Assembly (NCBI GenBank): GCA_013695255.1 | Contig: JACDAV010000372.1 | Location: 1-6,562 of the forward strand | Length of the DNA: 6,562 nucleotides | Reading direction: 5' to 3' | Source of the DNA: Chloroflexota bacterium | Lineage (GTDB): Bacteria > Chloroflexota > Limnocylindria > Limnocylindrales > CSP1-4 | Shown: piece after piece, positions 5,600-6,562 of the stretch | Layout: each line of letters begins with the position of its first letter | How positions within the stretch are numbered: position 1 is the stretch's first letter | Translations under genes and position numbers: made by a program | Notes under the pieces: generated by a model | Databases searched by the model: none | What the model saw: only the letters and a program-made list of their open reading frames with translations | What the model was told of the DNA's origin: nothing

Positions 5600-6349
5600 C
5601 TACATCATCACGAGGCCGCCGTCGACCGCCAGCACCTGACCGGTGATGTAGCCGGCCTCGTCGCTGGCGAGGAAGGCGACGGCGCTGGCGACCTCATCGG
5701 TCGTCCCGAACCGCCCGAGCGGGGTCCGCGCCGTGATCTCGGCCTTCAGGTCGTCCGCCAGGTTCTCGGTCAGCTCGGTCAGGACGAAGCCCGGCGCGAC
5801 CGCGTTGCAGGTGATCCCCCGCGAGGCGAGCTCACGCGCCGTCGCCTTGGTCAGCCCGATCAGGCCGGCCTTGGCGGCCGAGTAGTTCGCCTGGCCCATC
5901 TGCCCGGCCTGGCCGGAGACCGACGTGATGTTGACGATCCGCCCGCCGCGTTGCTTGAGCATCGGGCGGGTGACCGCCTTGATCGCATAGAACGCGCCGA
6001 ACAGGTTCGTCTCGAGGACTTCCCGCCACGTCTCGGGCGTCATCCGCATGATCAGGTCGTCGCGGGTGATGCCCGCGTTGTTGACCAGGATGTCGACCTT
6101 GCCGAATTCGCTCACGGCCGCCTTGACGAGCGCCTCGGCCGAGGCGGGATCCGTGACGTCCGCCCGGACGGCGAGCGCCCGACGCCCGAGCCCTTCGATC
6201 TCCGCCGTCGTCCCGGCTGCGGCCGCCTCGTTGCCGACGTAGCTGAGGCAGACGTCGGCGCCCTGCGTCGCGAGCCGCAGGCCGATCGCCCGTCCGATCC
6301 CGCGCGAGCCCCCGGTGACGATCGCGCCCTTGCCGCTCAGGTCGATCAC
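5600..6349 (-). CDS. fabG: 3-oxoacyl-[acyl-carrier-protein] reductase, SDR family
   Basis: A complete 249-residue classical short-chain dehydrogenase/reductase, the normal length for FabG. It would reduce 3-oxoacyl-ACP to (R)-3-hydroxyacyl-ACP with NADPH in the type II fatty-acid elongation cycle, in the cytosol. The Rossmann dinucleotide motif TGGSRGIG is at 12-19, NNAG at 90-93, the structural Asn at 115 (ETNLFGAFYA), and the catalytic Ser143 (NITSVSGQAGQ), Tyr156 and Lys160 (YSAAKAG). The PGFVLTE loop (186-192) and C-terminal ITGQVLAVDGG are also FabG-like. The motif set VNNAGITRDDLIMRM is much closer to FabG than to generic SDRs, though an acetoacetyl-CoA reductase (PhaB) role cannot be excluded. 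The start is GTG 6349, preceded by a strong GGAGGAG site seven bases away. The frame stays open further upstream, but that extension overlaps the previous gene and lacks SDR character. No other fatty-acid genes are visible in the window. Confidence 0.93.
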   Translation of the reverse strand: MIDLSGKGAIVTGGSRGIGRAIGLRLATQGADVCLSYVGNEAAAAGTTAEIEGLGRRALAVRADVTDPASAEALVKAAVSEFGKVDILVNNAGITRDDLIMRMTPETWREVLETNLFGAFYAIKAVTRPMLKQRGGRIVNITSVSGQAGQMGQANYSAAKAGLIGLTKATARELASRGITCNAVAPGFVLTELTENLADDLKAEITARTPLGRFGTTDEVASAVAFLASDEAGYITGQVLAVDGGLVMM

Positions 6350-6399
6350 CCGGCTTCTCCTCCAGTCACTTCGTGCGCCGCCATGACACGCCGCTTCAT
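6346..6399 (-). CDS. Possible 17-codon leader ORF overlapping the fabG start
   Basis: In the 61-base gap before fabG an ATG at 6399 opens a 17-residue frame, MKRRVMAAHEVTGGEAG. Its TGA (6348-6346) overlaps the fabG start as GTGA. The fabG Shine-Dalgarno lies inside it. Such an overlap permits translational coupling. The ATG has no good ribosome site of its own, and a 17-codon frame can arise by chance, so this is a weak candidate. Confidence 0.18.
   Translation of the reverse strand: MKRRVMAAHEVTGGEAG
6354..6362 (-). promoter_or_regulatory. Strong Shine-Dalgarno that fixes the fabG start
   Basis: On the minus strand GGAGGAG precedes GTG 6349 with a 7-base spacer (AAGCCGG). It is the best ribosome-binding site in the window and decides for the 249-residue form of fabG over longer in-frame alternatives. 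Confidence 0.8.
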
Positions 6400-6410
6400 G
6401 ACCGTCGTGG

Positions 6411-6562
6411 TTACCGTCCGACAGGCTGGGACGCCCGTTCCGGCTCGCCCGGGACGACGTCGTCGAGCGGCACGTCGACCGTTCCCGGCCGGGCGAGCAC
6501 GGCGGCCAGCACCTCCGGGATCGCATCGACCGAGTCCCAGTCGACCGGCAGCCGCACGGACA
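6411..6562 (-). CDS. C-terminal end of an unrecognised protein (cut by right edge)
   Basis: A minus-strand frame enters from the right edge and ends at TAA (6413-6411), giving 49 residues that begin SVRLPVDWDSVDAIPEVL and end PERASQPVGR. The segment looks like real coding sequence: G/C-rich third positions, a mixed helical stretch (VDAIPEVLAAVLARPGTVDVPLDDV) and an ordinary hydrophilic tail. I do not recognise the family. The fragment does not resemble the C-termini of FabD, FabH, FabF or ACP that often precede fabG. fabG starts 61 bases after the stop in the same direction, so co-transcription is possible. Confidence 0.6.
   Translation of the reverse strand, partial: SVRLPVDWDSVDAIPEVLAAVLARPGTVDVPLDDVVPGEPERASQPVGR

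Noticed and set aside
6350..6526. 59-residue N-terminal extension of fabG
   Set aside because: It overlaps the upstream gene, has no SDR character and bypasses the strong GGAGGAG site that serves GTG 6349.

Overview
The window is about 70% G+C, with frequent GTG start codons, strong G/C bias at third codon positions and compact gene spacing. This suggests a high-GC, soil-type bacterium, most plausibly a Chloroflexota (Limnocylindria-like) or deep actinobacterial (Thermoleophilia-like) genome. I cannot decide between them from the sequence. No rRNA, tRNA, CRISPR array, transposase or phage gene is visible. It reads as an ordinary chromosomal segment with one interesting metal-transport operon.

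Layout, left to right. (1) Positions 1-625, minus strand: the N-terminal part of a two-helix membrane protein with a GAF-like segment and a Pro-rich linker, cut by the left edge. (2) Positions 626-1031: a divergent intergenic region. It holds a pair of 16/15-bp operator-like repeats, a good SigA-type promoter (TTGACC-18-TACACT) and a ~210-nt GC-rich leader with nested helices. (3) Positions 1032-3694, plus strand: a two-gene operon. The first gene encodes a soluble protein with PRC-barrel-like repeats, an MgtE N-domain and a CBS pair, but no MgtE channel. Eight bases later comes an NRAMP-superfamily transporter whose metal-site motifs are changed from DPGN to DAGG and from MPH to TPY, as expected for the Nramp-related Mg2+ transporters (NRMT). 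(4) Positions 3695-4071: a convergent, repeat-bearing intergenic region with 21-bp and 18-bp tandem repeats. (5) Positions 4072-5517, minus strand: a metallo-beta-lactamase-fold protein with two rhodanese domains (persulfide dioxygenase/sulfurtransferase type), probably transcribed from its own leaderless promoter. (6) Positions 5600-6349, minus strand: a complete FabG-type 3-oxoacyl-ACP reductase. (7) Positions 6411-6562, minus strand: the C-terminal 49 residues of an unrecognised protein.

The most interesting unit is the plus-strand operon. The Mg2+-sensing cytosolic module of MgtE appears as a free-standing protein, coupled to an NRAMP-fold transporter with a predicted Mg2+-type site. The inference is that the MgtE sensor acts in trans on a different transporter fold, with the structured 5' leader as a possible second, RNA-level control. 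The sulfur-oxidation gene and fabG look functionally unrelated to it and to each other.
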